Shown here one piece after another: positions 17,013 to 23,931 of a DNA stretch of 26,524 nt; the stretch's first letter is position 1, and each line of letters opens with the position of its first letter. Origin of the DNA: Alsobacter sp040380755 (GTDB lineage Bacteria > Pseudomonadota > Alphaproteobacteria > Rhizobiales > Beijerinckiaceae); assembly GCA_040380755.1 (NCBI GenBank), contig JBEIIL010000044.1, positions 1 through 26,524 on the forward strand, given 5' to 3'. The notes below the pieces were generated by a model. The model made no database searches and was not told the DNA's origin. It was given only the letters and a program-made list of their open reading frames with translations. Made by a program: the position numbers and the translations under genes.

Positions 17013-18053
17013 ATGAGCCAGCCGCAGGCCACCGGGCAAAACCCGGGGCACGACGCCGCCTTCCACGCCCGCCGTCGCCGCCAGCTGGTGCTGGCCGCGT
17101 CCATCGCCGCCGTCGTCGCCGTGCTGCCCTTTGGCGTCCGTGACGTCTACCTGCAGAACATTCTCGTGCTGACGCTGATGTATGCGGCGCTGTCCCAAAG
17201 CTGGAACATCCTTGGCGGCTATTGCGGCCAGATCTCGCTCGGGCACGCGATCTATTTCGGCCTCGGCGCCTATGTGGCGACGATCCTCTACACCCGCTAC
17301 GGGATCCTCCCCTGGTTCGGCATGCTGGTCGGCGGCGGCATGGCGGCGGCGCTGGCGCTGGCGCTGGGCTATCCGTTCTTCCGGCTGAAGGGGCATTACT
17401 TCTCCATCGCCACCATCGTGGTGGCGGAGGCGGCGCTGCTGCTGGTGCTCAACTGGGACTGGGCCGGCGGTGCGCTCGGCATCCAGATCCCGGCCGGCAA
17501 GGACAGCTGGGCGAGCCTGCAGTTTGGCCGCGACAAGCTGCCCTATATCTGGTTCGCCCTCGGCCTGGCCTGCGTCACCTGGTACGCCACCTGGCTGATC
17601 GAGGACTCCCGCTGGGGCTACTGGTGGCGGGCGGTGAAGGACAATCCCGAGGCGGCCGAGAGCCTCGGCGTCGTCGTGTTCCGTTCCAAGATGGCGGCCG
17701 CCGCCATCTCGGCCTTCTTCACCGCCATCGGCGGCTCGTTCTACGCAATGTTCGTCTCCTACATCGACCCCGACAGCGTGATGAGCTTCCATTTCTCGCT
17801 GCTGATGGCACTGCCGGCGGTGCTGGGCGGCATCGGCACCCTGTGGGGGCCAGCCTTAGGCGCCGCCGTGCTGATCCCGCTGACGGAGCTCACCCGCAGC
17901 TATGCGGGCGGATCGGGCAGCTGCATCGACCTCATCATATACGGCGTGCTCATCATGGTGATCGCGCTCGCCCGCCCCGAGGGCCTGGTCAGCCTGCTGC
18001 GCCGCGCCCCGGCCCGCCCGGCCGCCACGCCCGTGCCGGGAGCCGCCGCATGA
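17013..18053 (+). CDS. livM: Branched-chain amino acid-type ABC transporter permease (LivM)
   Basis: 346 residues starting at the ATG at 17013, one base after the livH stop. The N-terminus is basic and cytoplasmic (HARRRRQLVLA), then multiple membrane spans. LivM motifs are present: LSQSWNILGGYCGQISLGHA, YFGLGAYVATILYTRYG, and the coupling loop WWRAVKDNPEAAESLGV. It pairs with LivH to form the transmembrane pore. Its stop overlaps the livG start (ATGA). Confidence 0.95.
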   Translation: MSQPQATGQNPGHDAAFHARRRRQLVLAASIAAVVAVLPFGVRDVYLQNILVLTLMYAALSQSWNILGGYCGQISLGHAIYFGLGAYVATILYTRYGILPWFGMLVGGGMAAALALALGYPFFRLKGHYFSIATIVVAEAALLLVLNWDWAGGALGIQIPAGKDSWASLQFGRDKLPYIWFALGLACVTWYATWLIEDSRWGYWWRAVKDNPEAAESLGVVVFRSKMAAAAISAFFTAIGGSFYAMFVSYIDPDSVMSFHFSLLMALPAVLGGIGTLWGPALGAAVLIPLTELTRSYAGGSGSCIDLIIYGVLIMVIALARPEGLVSLLRRAPARPAATPVPGAAA

Positions 18054-18778
18054 GCGCGCTTCTGGAGGTCAAGTCCATCACCCAGCGCTTCGGCGGACTG
18101 GTCGCCAACAGCGACGTCAGCATGGAGGTCCACCAGGGCGAGATCCTCGGGCTGATCGGGCCGAACGGCGCCGGCAAGTCGACGCTGTTCAACCTCATCG
18201 CCGGCGCCTTCCCGCCCACCCAGGGGCGGATCCTGTTCAACGGCGAGGACATCACCGGGCTCGACGGCCCGGCCCGCTGCGCCCGCGGCATCGCCCGCAC
18301 GTTCCAGGTGGTGCGCAGCTTCGAGAGCATGTCGGTGATCGAGAATGTCCTCGTCGGCGCCCTGGTGCGCAGCGCCAGTGCCCGCGAGGCCCGGCGCAAG
18401 GCGCATGCGGTGCTGGAGTTCACCGGCCTCGATGGCCGCGCCGACGCGCCCGCGGTCGACCTGACGCCGCCCGAGAAGCGCCGGCTGGAAATGTCCCGCG
18501 CGCTGGCGACCGAGCCGAAGATGCTGCTGCTCGACGAGGTGATGACCGGCCTGACCCCGATCGAGGCGCAAAAGGGCGTCGAGCTGGTGCGCCAGATCCG
18601 CGCCAGCGGCGTGACGGTGGTGATGGTCGAGCACGTCATGGAGGTGGTGATGCCGCTGGTCGACCGGGCCGTGGTGCTGCATCTCGGCAAGGTGCTGGCC
18701 CAGGGCCTGCCGCGCGACATCGTCCGCGACGAGGCGGTGATCGCCGCCTATCTGGGGGACCGCCACCGTGCTGCTTGA
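18050..18778 (+). CDS. livG: LIV-type ABC transporter ATP-binding protein (LivG)
   Basis: 242 residues from the ATG at 18050 (overlapping the livM stop). Walker A is GPNGAGKST at residues 37-45, the Q-loop region is RTFQVVRSFESMSVIENV, and Walker B is MLLLDEVMTGL. The H-loop lies in VVMVEHVMEVV. The ABC signature is unusual: LTPPEKRRLEMSRALA in place of LSYG/LSGG, and Walker B is followed by DEVMTGL rather than DEPxxGL. This variant is a recurrent LivG subgroup and not an obvious loss of function. It powers import with LivF. Confidence 0.94.
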   Translation: MSALLEVKSITQRFGGLVANSDVSMEVHQGEILGLIGPNGAGKSTLFNLIAGAFPPTQGRILFNGEDITGLDGPARCARGIARTFQVVRSFESMSVIENVLVGALVRSASAREARRKAHAVLEFTGLDGRADAPAVDLTPPEKRRLEMSRALATEPKMLLLDEVMTGLTPIEAQKGVELVRQIRASGVTVVMVEHVMEVVMPLVDRAVVLHLGKVLAQGLPRDIVRDEAVIAAYLGDRHRAA

Positions 18779-19475
18779 GGTTGCGGGCATCACCACTGCC
18801 TATCAGGGGCTTGTGGCCATCGCCGACGTTTCGGTCGACGTGGCGCAGGGCGAGATTGTCGTCGTCGCGGGCGCCAACGGCGCGGGCAAGTCGACGCTGC
18901 TGAAATCCATTGCCGGCCAGGAGCGGCCGCGCAGCGGCACCGTCTCGTTCGACGGCAAGCGCATCGAAGGCCAGCCCGGCCACGCCATCACGGCGATGGG
19001 CATCGCCTATGTGCCGGAGAACCGGCGCCTATTTCCGCGGCTGAGCGTGCGCGACAATCTCCGCCTCGGCAGCTATCTGCACCGCGCCAGGGCCGACAGG
19101 GATGCGCCGCTCGAGCAGGTCTTCACCCTGTTCCCGCGCCTGCAGGAGCGGCTCGACCAGCTCGCCGGCACCCTGTCGGGCGGCGAGCAGCAGATGCTCG
19201 CCATCAGCCGCGCGCTGATGACGCGCCCGCGCCTGCTGATGCTCGACGAGCCGTCGCAGGGCATCATGCCCAAGCTCGTGGACGAGATCTTTGAGGCCGT
19301 CGTCACCATCCGCAAGGCCGGGCTAACGATCCTGCTTGTCGAGCAGCGGCTGGCCGAGTGCCTCGCCATCGCCGACCGGGCCTTCATCCTCAAGACCGGC
19401 CGCGTCGTCATGGCCGGCACTGCCGCCGAGATCGCCGCGGATCCCAGCATCCGCGCCGCCTATCTGGGAATCTGA
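18768..19475 (+). CDS. livF: LIV-type ABC transporter ATP-binding protein (LivF)
   Basis: 235 residues. The start is GTG at 18768, overlapping livG by 11 nt, with a GGGGGA ribosome site in the livG end. Walker A is GANGAGKST, the signature is canonical LSGGEQQMLAISRAL, and Walker B is LLMLDEPSQGIMPKLV. AYVPENRRLFPRLSVRDNL is the LivF-typical Q-loop/helical segment. It is the last gene of the transporter operon; 17 bp after its stop begins copy 2 of the palindromic element, a probable transcription end. Confidence 0.95.
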   Translation: MLLEVAGITTAYQGLVAIADVSVDVAQGEIVVVAGANGAGKSTLLKSIAGQERPRSGTVSFDGKRIEGQPGHAITAMGIAYVPENRRLFPRLSVRDNLRLGSYLHRARADRDAPLEQVFTLFPRLQERLDQLAGTLSGGEQQMLAISRALMTRPRLLMLDEPSQGIMPKLVDEIFEAVVTIRKAGLTILLVEQRLAECLAIADRAFILKTGRVVMAGTAAEIAADPSIRAAYLGI

Positions 19476-19492
19476 AGGCCGCGCCGGTCGCT

Positions 19493-19563
19493 TAGAGCAT
19501 TATCCCGCCAGTTGGACACCGGTTGGCGGACAAAGATGATGCACAATCAAAGAGCTAGAGCGG
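19493..19563. repeat. Rhizobiales-type palindromic intergenic element, copy 2 (one hairpin)
   Basis: Related to 6790-6890 over its first 70 bp (TAGAGC start, shared loop core TGGACACCGGTTGGCGGACA). The hairpin at 19497-19542 pairs GCATTATC with GATGATGC (one G-U) and CCGCCA with TGGCGG. The outer stem differs in sequence from copy 1 but still pairs, so the structure is conserved. The second hairpin of copy 1 is missing. It again lies between convergent genes (livF and bchG) and supplies the bchG stop codon (TAG read from 19557), fitting a bidirectional terminator role. Confidence 0.8.
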
Positions 19564-20505
19564 CATCGCCATGGCGCGCGCCGCAAAGGCGCTGGCCATC
19601 ATGCCGAACACGAACAGCGGCACGCCAAAGCCGCTGTACCAGATCGCCTTCTCCACCGGTGCCCGCAAGAACACCCGCATCATCAGGAGCTGCGCGGACA
19701 GGAACGCCGCCACGATAGCGGCCTGGAGCGGATGCCCCCACGCCAGCAGCAGCCCGATCACCACCACCTGCGGCGCCGCCATGATGGCGCAGGCCGCCTT
19801 TGCTGCACCGTCGGCGCCCAGCAGCACCGGCAGCGAGTTGATGCCCATCTGCTGGTCGCCCTTGATTGCCTTGAAGTCGTTGAGCGTCATGATGCCATGG
19901 GCACCGACGCTGTAGAGGAACGCCAGGATCAGCACCGGCGCCGGCGGCAGCGCGCCGCCCAGCATCGCCGCAGCGCCCGTCACCCAGGCCAGCCCCTCAT
20001 AGGAGAATCCGCAGGCGGCGTTGCCGAGCCAGCCATTCTGCTTCAGCCGAAACGGCGGCGCGCTGTAGGCCCAGGCCAACACCAGCCCGATGGCGGCCGA
20101 GACCAGCACCCAGGTGCCCAGCGTCGCAGCAACCGCCAGCGACAGCACGGTCCAGATGCCCGCGATGTAGAGTCCCCAGCGGCCCGGAATGCGGCCGGAC
20201 GGGATCGGCCGGTGCGGCTCGTTGATGGCGTCGACGTCGCGGTCGTACCAGTCGTTGATCGCCTGGCTCATGGCGCACACCAGCGGGCCCGCCAGGATGA
20301 TGCCCGTCAGCGCCACCGTCCAGTTCGCCGTGATCGACGCGCCCGACGACACCACCCCGCAGGCGAAGGCCCACATCGGCGGAAACCAGGTGATCGGCTT
20401 CAGGAGCTCGAGCACCGCCGACGGCGCCGGATAAGCCAGGTCACCGGGCCGACCCGATCCGGCTGGCGGGCTGGGTTGGCGCTGTTGGGGGATGGCAGAA
20501 CTCAC
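19555..20505 (-). CDS. bchG: Bacteriochlorophyll synthase (UbiA-family prenyltransferase)
   Basis: 316 residues from GTG at 20505, chosen over GTG 20562 because GGAAGG lies 9 nt upstream. It esterifies bacteriochlorophyllide with geranylgeranyl or phytyl diphosphate, the last step of bacteriochlorophyll synthesis, in the inner membrane. The first Asp-rich prenyl-diphosphate motif is NDWYDRDVDAINEPHRPIPS, where the INEPxRPIPSG extension separates ChlG/BchG from other UbiA proteins. The second is DFKAIKGDQQMGINSLPVLL. About eight or nine membrane spans are seen, and the N-terminal VLELLKPITWFPPMWAFACG is typical. No bchP, idi or other photosynthesis genes flank it here, unusual for bchG. A perfect CTGACA-N8-TGTCAG dyad lies 51-70 bp upstream of the start. 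Confidence 0.93.
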   Translation of the reverse strand: MSSAIPQQRQPSPPAGSGRPGDLAYPAPSAVLELLKPITWFPPMWAFACGVVSSGASITANWTVALTGIILAGPLVCAMSQAINDWYDRDVDAINEPHRPIPSGRIPGRWGLYIAGIWTVLSLAVAATLGTWVLVSAAIGLVLAWAYSAPPFRLKQNGWLGNAACGFSYEGLAWVTGAAAMLGGALPPAPVLILAFLYSVGAHGIMTLNDFKAIKGDQQMGINSLPVLLGADGAAKAACAIMAAPQVVVIGLLLAWGHPLQAAIVAAFLSAQLLMMRVFLRAPVEKAIWYSGFGVPLFVFGMMASAFAARAMAMPL

Positions 20506-20555
20506 GGCTGGCGACCTTCCTGCACCGGTAACCGGGTAAGTTTGGTCCAGCCGTC

Positions 20556-20575
20556 CTGACACTGCAAGCTGTCAG
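20556..20575. promoter_or_regulatory. Perfect dyad upstream of bchG
   Basis: CTGACA (20556-20561), an 8-bp spacer, and TGTCAG (20570-20575). The arms are 51-70 bp before the bchG GTG. It could be an operator or a 5'-leader hairpin. It does not fit the PpsR/CrtJ consensus TGT-N12-ACA, since the half-sites are in the opposite order, nor an FNR box. Confidence 0.4.
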
Positions 20576-20658
20576 GCGAAGGAGAACGGAGGCGTCGGAC
20601 GGCGTGCCAATGCAGCCGCGAGGCAACGGGCCAGACGCCGCACGCCTGCTGTGCCCGT

Positions 20659-21225
20659 TCAGAACAGATGGATGAGCCCAGGCGCAAACAGGCCGATGGC
20701 CGCAAAGCCGAGGCCGGCGAGGCCGAGCGCACCGGCAACCCAGGCCAGCACCATGGCACCTGTGATGACGGTCGCCGAGGCCAGCACGATGGCGATCTGG
20801 AAGGCCGCCGAAGAGATTTCGAAGTCGTGATAACGCTTGTAGCTGATGTCGCGCCGGGCCTCGGCCTTCTTGGCGCGCTCCGACAGCTCGCGCCGGCCTT
20901 CGCCGGTCGCCGGCTCACTTTCCCACCGGTCGGCCGTGGCGCGCCAGGCCGTGATCTGCCGGGTGATGGCCTCGCGCGCAGGGCCCTCCGGCACGCCGTC
21001 GCGGGTCAGCGTCAGCTCCTCGCCGGCGGTTCGCACGACGGTCTGCCGGATTGTGCGGGCCTGGAAGAAGGCCCAGAGGTTCGAGGCTTCCACATTGGCG
21101 TTGATCGCATCGGTCTGGGCCGACTTCGCCATGGTCTCGGCGATGGCAAGCATCAGGGCAAAGACGGCGATCAGCAGCGCAATCTTCTTGTTCGAGGCAT
21201 CGATATGGCCGTGGCCACCGGTCAT
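20659..21225 (-). CDS. DUF4337 family membrane protein
   Basis: 188 residues from the ATG at 21225, with GGAG 8 nt upstream. A membrane segment follows the short N-terminus (NKKIALLIAVFALMLAIAE), then the family signature AQTDAINANVEASNLWAFFQ and ARTIRQTVVRTA. A charged helical region carries Arg/Glu-rich pairs (GRRELSERAKKAEARRDISY). Two more membrane spans near the C-terminus (FQIAIVLASATVITGAMVLA and LGLAGLGFAAIGLFAPGL) complete the family's plan. Function unknown for the family. It is upstream of bchG on the same strand with a 150-bp gap, so cotranscription is uncertain. Confidence 0.88.
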   Translation of the reverse strand: MTGGHGHIDASNKKIALLIAVFALMLAIAETMAKSAQTDAINANVEASNLWAFFQARTIRQTVVRTAGEELTLTRDGVPEGPAREAITRQITAWRATADRWESEPATGEGRRELSERAKKAEARRDISYKRYHDFEISSAAFQIAIVLASATVITGAMVLAWVAGALGLAGLGFAAIGLFAPGLIHLF

Positions 21226-21632
21226 GTGAGGCTCCAGGACGAGGCAAACTGCGGCGCCGGTGGTGCCTGATTTTGCACCATTCCACAAGCCGTCAGAGGC
21301 CGGGTTGTCGATCCCGTCCCGGCATGATCCACGCAGGCGTCGCAAGCCCCTGCATGCTGGCGATGGCGGGTTTGCCAGGTCAGGATCGGCAGAGCTGCGA
21401 CGTTGTCGGTGCCGCGTTCACCATGGAAGAGGTTTGATGCGGTGGCCACCGATCAAGGGTCGCCGTCTGCCGACGCCGTCCGGTTGAAAAAAGAAGCGGT
21501 CCAAAGCTGGGCCAAAGCCACACTTCAGACATTGCAACGCCCCCTCCGGACCCGCAATAGTCTCCCATTGGGCCGTTCAGCCGGAGCATTTTGGTTCGGG
21601 ACCGCTCATGTCGCCAGTCAGCGGAACCTCAC
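21226..21632. other. Intergenic region, divergent DUF4337/DUF2721
   Basis: About 400 bp without a recognisable gene. Short open frames here have no plausible ribosome site or family resemblance. It presumably holds the promoters of both divergent membrane-protein genes; no clear -35/-10 or dyad was found. Confidence 0.5.
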
Positions 21633-22064
21633 GTGCTCGAATTCATCCCCGACGTCCAACGGCTCACCAGCATCTTCTCGCAAGCAACCGCGCCGACATT
21701 CTTTCTCGGCGCGGTGGCCGCGTTCGTCTCACTCATGTCTGGCCGCCTGTCGGCCGTCGTCAGTCGAATCCAGAGAGTGAACAAGATCACCGACGAGGAT
21801 CAACACGTCGAATTGCGAAGCGACATCGACAGGCTACGCCGCCGCGCCCGGCTGCTCAGCAGGGGCATAGCGTCGTCCCTGCTCGCCGGGATTTTTGCCA
21901 CCGTTTTGTTGGTGATCCTGTTTGCCAGCGAGTTCTTCGGGTTCAAATACGCCTTCGGCGCAGGCCTGCTGTTTGTCCTGGCGTCAGTCACGTTGGGCCT
22001 CGGTCTTGTCGACTTTTTCCGTGAGGCGAGGCTTGGCCTCGTCCAGGCAGACGAGCTCGAGTGA
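21633..22064 (+). CDS. DUF2721 family membrane protein
   Basis: 143 residues if started at GTG 21633 (MLEFIPDVQRLTSIFSQATA). An upstream TTG at 21591 preceded by GGAG is possible but gives an N-terminus unlike the family. The first membrane span lies in APTFFLGAVAAFVSLMSGRL, followed by the DUF2721 pattern SGRLSAVVSRIQRV. A charged middle (HVELRSDIDRLRRRARLLSR) precedes two further spans (IASSLLAGIFATVLLVILFA and FGAGLLFVLASVTLGLGLVD). It ends FFREARLGLVQADELE. Function unknown. It is the last apparently intact chromosomal gene before the mobile-element debris. Confidence 0.8.
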   Translation: MLEFIPDVQRLTSIFSQATAPTFFLGAVAAFVSLMSGRLSAVVSRIQRVNKITDEDQHVELRSDIDRLRRRARLLSRGIASSLLAGIFATVLLVILFASEFFGFKYAFGAGLLFVLASVTLGLGLVDFFREARLGLVQADELE

Positions 22065-22131
22065 TCGTCATCGCATGTCCGCCAGACGCGCCGATCAGGC
22101 CATCATGGACGACGAGGGGCTCACCGGGGCC

Positions 22132-22184
22132 GCCATCCGTCCCCTTGAGGACCATGTGGCGGGCAGAACGCTAAAACCGTCTGG
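22132..22184 (+). pseudogene. Integrase C-terminal tail remnant
   Basis: The frame reads AIRPLEDHVAGRTLKPS, matching the tail of the tyrosine recombinase at 23590-23640 (AIHKLEEHIARKTVKPP) at 9 of 17 residues, with about 70% nucleotide similarity by eye. No catalytic part remains. It lies directly before the 101-bp repeat copy A, suggesting an older related element ended here. Confidence 0.45.
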
Positions 22185-22190
22185 AAAACG

Positions 22191-22291
22191 CGCCCTGGAT
22201 GGGCGTCCCCCTGCTGAGTTATCGGACGGCTTCCGCCCCACCGGTCGGCGGGTTCGACGGATCGAGCCGTTGACTGTTCACTCCCATCAAC
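22191..22291 (+). repeat. 101-bp direct repeat, copy A
   Basis: Aligns without gaps to 24361-24461 with 9 mismatches (91% identity). The right half (TTCCGCCCCA, GGTCGGCGGGTTCGACGGATCG and TTGACTGTTCACTCCCATCAA segments) is nearly identical. Both copies are in the same orientation, 2170 bp apart. An open frame is shared (GFRPTGRRVRRI, PLTVHSHQ) but substitutions are not clearly synonymous, so coding is unproven. Confidence 0.85.
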
Positions 22292-22338
22292 TGCAAAATC
22301 GCGTGCAACACTGATCCTGTGAACAAGCACCGCAGTTT

Positions 22339-22366
22339 GACCCCTTTCGGCTCCGAAATGGGGGTC
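22339..22366. terminator. Strong hairpin GACCCCTTTCGG/CCGAAATGGGGGTC
   Basis: Arms at 22339-22350 and 22353-22366 pair almost fully around a 2-nt loop. No T-run follows. It marks the point where the IS3-type orfA similarity stops, so it may be the end of another insertion element instead of a terminator. Confidence 0.4.
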
Positions 22367-22493
22367 TGACGCAATTCTGGTGCAGGTTTGGGTCATGGCG
22401 CGCTCGCGCCGCCTGTGCAACGCTCATCCCGCGTTCCGTGATCAGTCCAACTGCGTCGATCTTGAACTCACGCCCAAACCGTCTCCGCTGCAT
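22367..22493 (-). pseudogene. IS3-family transposase OrfA N-terminal fragment
   Basis: From the ATG at 22493: MQRRRFGREFKIDAVGLITE, then RGMSVAQAARA and a degraded LHQN, the helix-turn-helix start of IS3-family OrfA (typical RRxFSxEFKxEAVxLV, SVAQAARxL). The similarity stops near 22367 at a hairpin; no OrfB or DDE catalytic part is present. No complete terminal repeat could be identified upstream. Confidence 0.75.
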
Positions 22494-22617
22494 GCGCCAC
22501 CTCCGGCATCATGAAACACCTTTTCTCGGTGTCCACGAAACCGGCAGCAGGCCCTTCACCCACGAGTCCGGCCCGAAATGGTCAAGTGGCCCAATCACAT
22601 AGGGGGTGAGCGTGGGC

Positions 22618-23133
22618 TTACCTGAAATGCTTTAGAGAGCAGGTTCTCTGTGCCTTCTCCAGCCGTCCTACAAGCGCGCCCATCTTGTTTAACGAGTATT
22701 GATGCTGGTTCATGAGCTTCTCGAGCTGCTGGCGTGCATCGGCCTGCGCGGCCCGAATGACCCCGGTATCGCCATATTTCTCGGCAATCTCTGCCCTGTA
22801 CAGGACAACCGAGAGCTTGCCCATTACCAACAACTCGCTCGTGGTCACGTCAAAGCCAATGCTTTCGCGAGTACAAGCACAAAACTTGGGTATGGCGCTA
22901 GCCACCTTGGCCCTCACGACATAAGGGATTTTTCCTGAGAATCCCTCTTGCCGTGTCATGGTTCCATAAGCATGTTCGATATTGATTGCGCAAACCTGCT
23001 CGAAACTCGCGTCACGCGTTTGGTCTAATGTCGGAGACTGGGTTTGCGGCGGCTTGATAGGTTGCGCGACCACAACGGCACCGAGGACGATTGCGGCACC
23101 CGTCGCGACGATAATCAAAAGCTTCGTCGCCAT
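22618..23133 (-). CDS. Small exported or membrane-anchored protein of unknown function
   Basis: 171 residues from the ATG at 23133 (MATKLLIIVATGAAIVLGAV), a short basic start followed by a hydrophobic stretch and VVVAQP, so a signal peptide or anchor. The mature part has a central segment (EQVCAINIEHAYGTMTRQEG, IPYVVRAKVASAIPKFCACT) with several cysteines. A helical, Gln-rich end follows (AAQADARQQLEKLMNQHQYS) and then CSLKHFR. The GGGAG box is directly adjacent to the ATG, which is too close; initiation may be weak or use the TTG 15 nt further on. Base composition is visibly less GC-rich than the chromosome and codon use includes many A/T-ending codons, consistent with horizontal origin. No family recognised. 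Confidence 0.65.
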   Translation of the reverse strand: MATKLLIIVATGAAIVLGAVVVAQPIKPPQTQSPTLDQTRDASFEQVCAINIEHAYGTMTRQEGFSGKIPYVVRAKVASAIPKFCACTRESIGFDVTTSELLVMGKLSVVLYRAEIAEKYGDTGVIRAAQADARQQLEKLMNQHQYSLNKMGALVGRLEKAQRTCSLKHFR

Positions 23134-23242
23134 CTCCCTACGATTTGACGAGGATGGCGCGCTACCTCCTGAAAAATGCTGAATGTTTTTTCGGCCAGCT
23201 CGTCTCACCCTTTGCGCAAGCATCGGTGCCGGCGCCGTGCAG

Positions 23243-23680
23243 CTGCGGCAGTCAAAGTGCAGCACCCGCGTGATCGTGCCGGCCGGCGAGCATCTCAACG
23301 CCCTGTTGGCCGCGATCCCGCGGCGCTCGACGGTCATCCTGACATCGTCCGACCGGACGCCCTGGACCTCGGACGGGTTCCGCGCCAGCTTCCGGAAGGC
23401 GTGTGCGCGCGCCGGGATCGCCGGGCTGACGTTCCATGATCTGCGCGGCACAGCCGTGACGCGGCTCGCGCTCGCCGGCTGCTCGGAAAGCGAGATTGCC
23501 GCGATCACCGGGCACGCCCTGACGGACGTGCGGTCGATCCTCGACCGCCACTATCTAAGCCGCGACGTGGCCCTCGCCGAGGCCGCGATCCACAAGCTCG
23601 AGGAACATATCGCGCGCAAAACTGTTAAACCGCCTGTTAAACCGACCGGCGGGTCCGGCGCTGGCGGCGCCAAAACATAG
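23243..23680 (+). pseudogene. 5'-truncated phage/island tyrosine recombinase (integrase)
   Basis: Homology begins at LRQSK (23243), the beta-hairpin carrying the catalytic Lys, and continues TRVIVPAGEHLNALLAAIP. Then come GFRASFRKACARAGI, box II LTFHDLRGTAVTRLALAG, GHALTDVRSILDRHYL with the His and the nucleophilic Tyr, and a charged tail (AIHKLEEHIARKTVKPP). The N-terminal arm and core-binding domains and the first catalytic Arg (box I) are missing: about 145 of a normal 350-400 residues remain. It cannot be active. Its 3' end is only 21 bp from an isolated tRNA-Lys 3' half, the expected attachment site. Confidence 0.88.
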
Positions 23681-23701
23681 GCTAAGTGCTTGATGCTTCG
23701 A

Positions 23702-23746
23702 TGGTGGGCGCACCAGGGCTCGAACCTGGGACCCGCTGATTAAGAG
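23702..23746 (-). other. Isolated tRNA-Lys(CTT) 3' half, attachment-site core
   Basis: Reading the minus strand from 23746 gives CTCTTAATCAGC (anticodon loop with CTT and the 3' anticodon stem). A T-arm follows with stem CCAGG/CCTGG and loop TTCGAGC, then the acceptor 3' strand ending GCCCACCA at 23702. The 5' half of the tRNA is absent: upstream bases do not pair with the anticodon stem, and identity starts exactly in the anticodon loop. This is the usual crossover position for integrases that use tRNA genes, so this is an att core and not a functional tRNA. Confidence 0.88.
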
Positions 23747-23765
23747 ACAGATTTTGGCATTTTCC

Positions 23766-23867
23766 TGTCATATAACAGTTTGTCATTTTACGTCCTAGAT
23801 CTCTGTTTTAACTAGGATTTAGGCGAAAACGTTTTACCTTGGATTTCCTGTCACATACTGTCATATA
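23766..23867 (+). repeat. Arm-type integrase-site repeats (TGTCAYATA)
   Basis: AT-rich tract next to the att core. TGTCATATA occurs at 23766-23774 and 23859-23867, TGTCACATA at 23849-23857 and a variant, TGTCATTTT, at 23781-23789, all in one orientation. Between them CCTAG...CTAGG forms a dyad (23794-23818). Position and repetition fit the P-arm of a tyrosine-recombinase element. Confidence 0.6.
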
Positions 23868-23931
23868 CCGTTCTCTTGGTGACAAGGTGGTGACACGGCG
23901 TGTCCCAAATTGCGTGTCCGGTCGGCTCCAT

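Noticed and set aside
14820..17104. Long minus-strand open frames opposite the liv operon (14820-16142 and 15623-17104)
   Set aside because: High-GC shadows of livK, livH and livM; no motifs and no ribosome sites. Similar shadows at 3452-4561, 5067-6101, 8187-9698 and 11651-12853 were dropped for the same reason.
20556..20575. PpsR/CrtJ operator before bchG
   Set aside because: The half-sites are ordered ACA...TGT, not TGT-N12-ACA, and the spacing is wrong; kept only as an unnamed dyad.
22339..22366. Rho-independent terminator for the DUF2721 gene
   Set aside because: The hairpin is strong but has no T-run and is 275 bp past the gene, beyond mobile debris; an insertion-element end is as likely.
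23702..23746. Functional tRNA-Lys gene
   Set aside because: Only the 3' half from the anticodon loop is present; the D-arm, 5' acceptor strand and 5' anticodon stem are missing.
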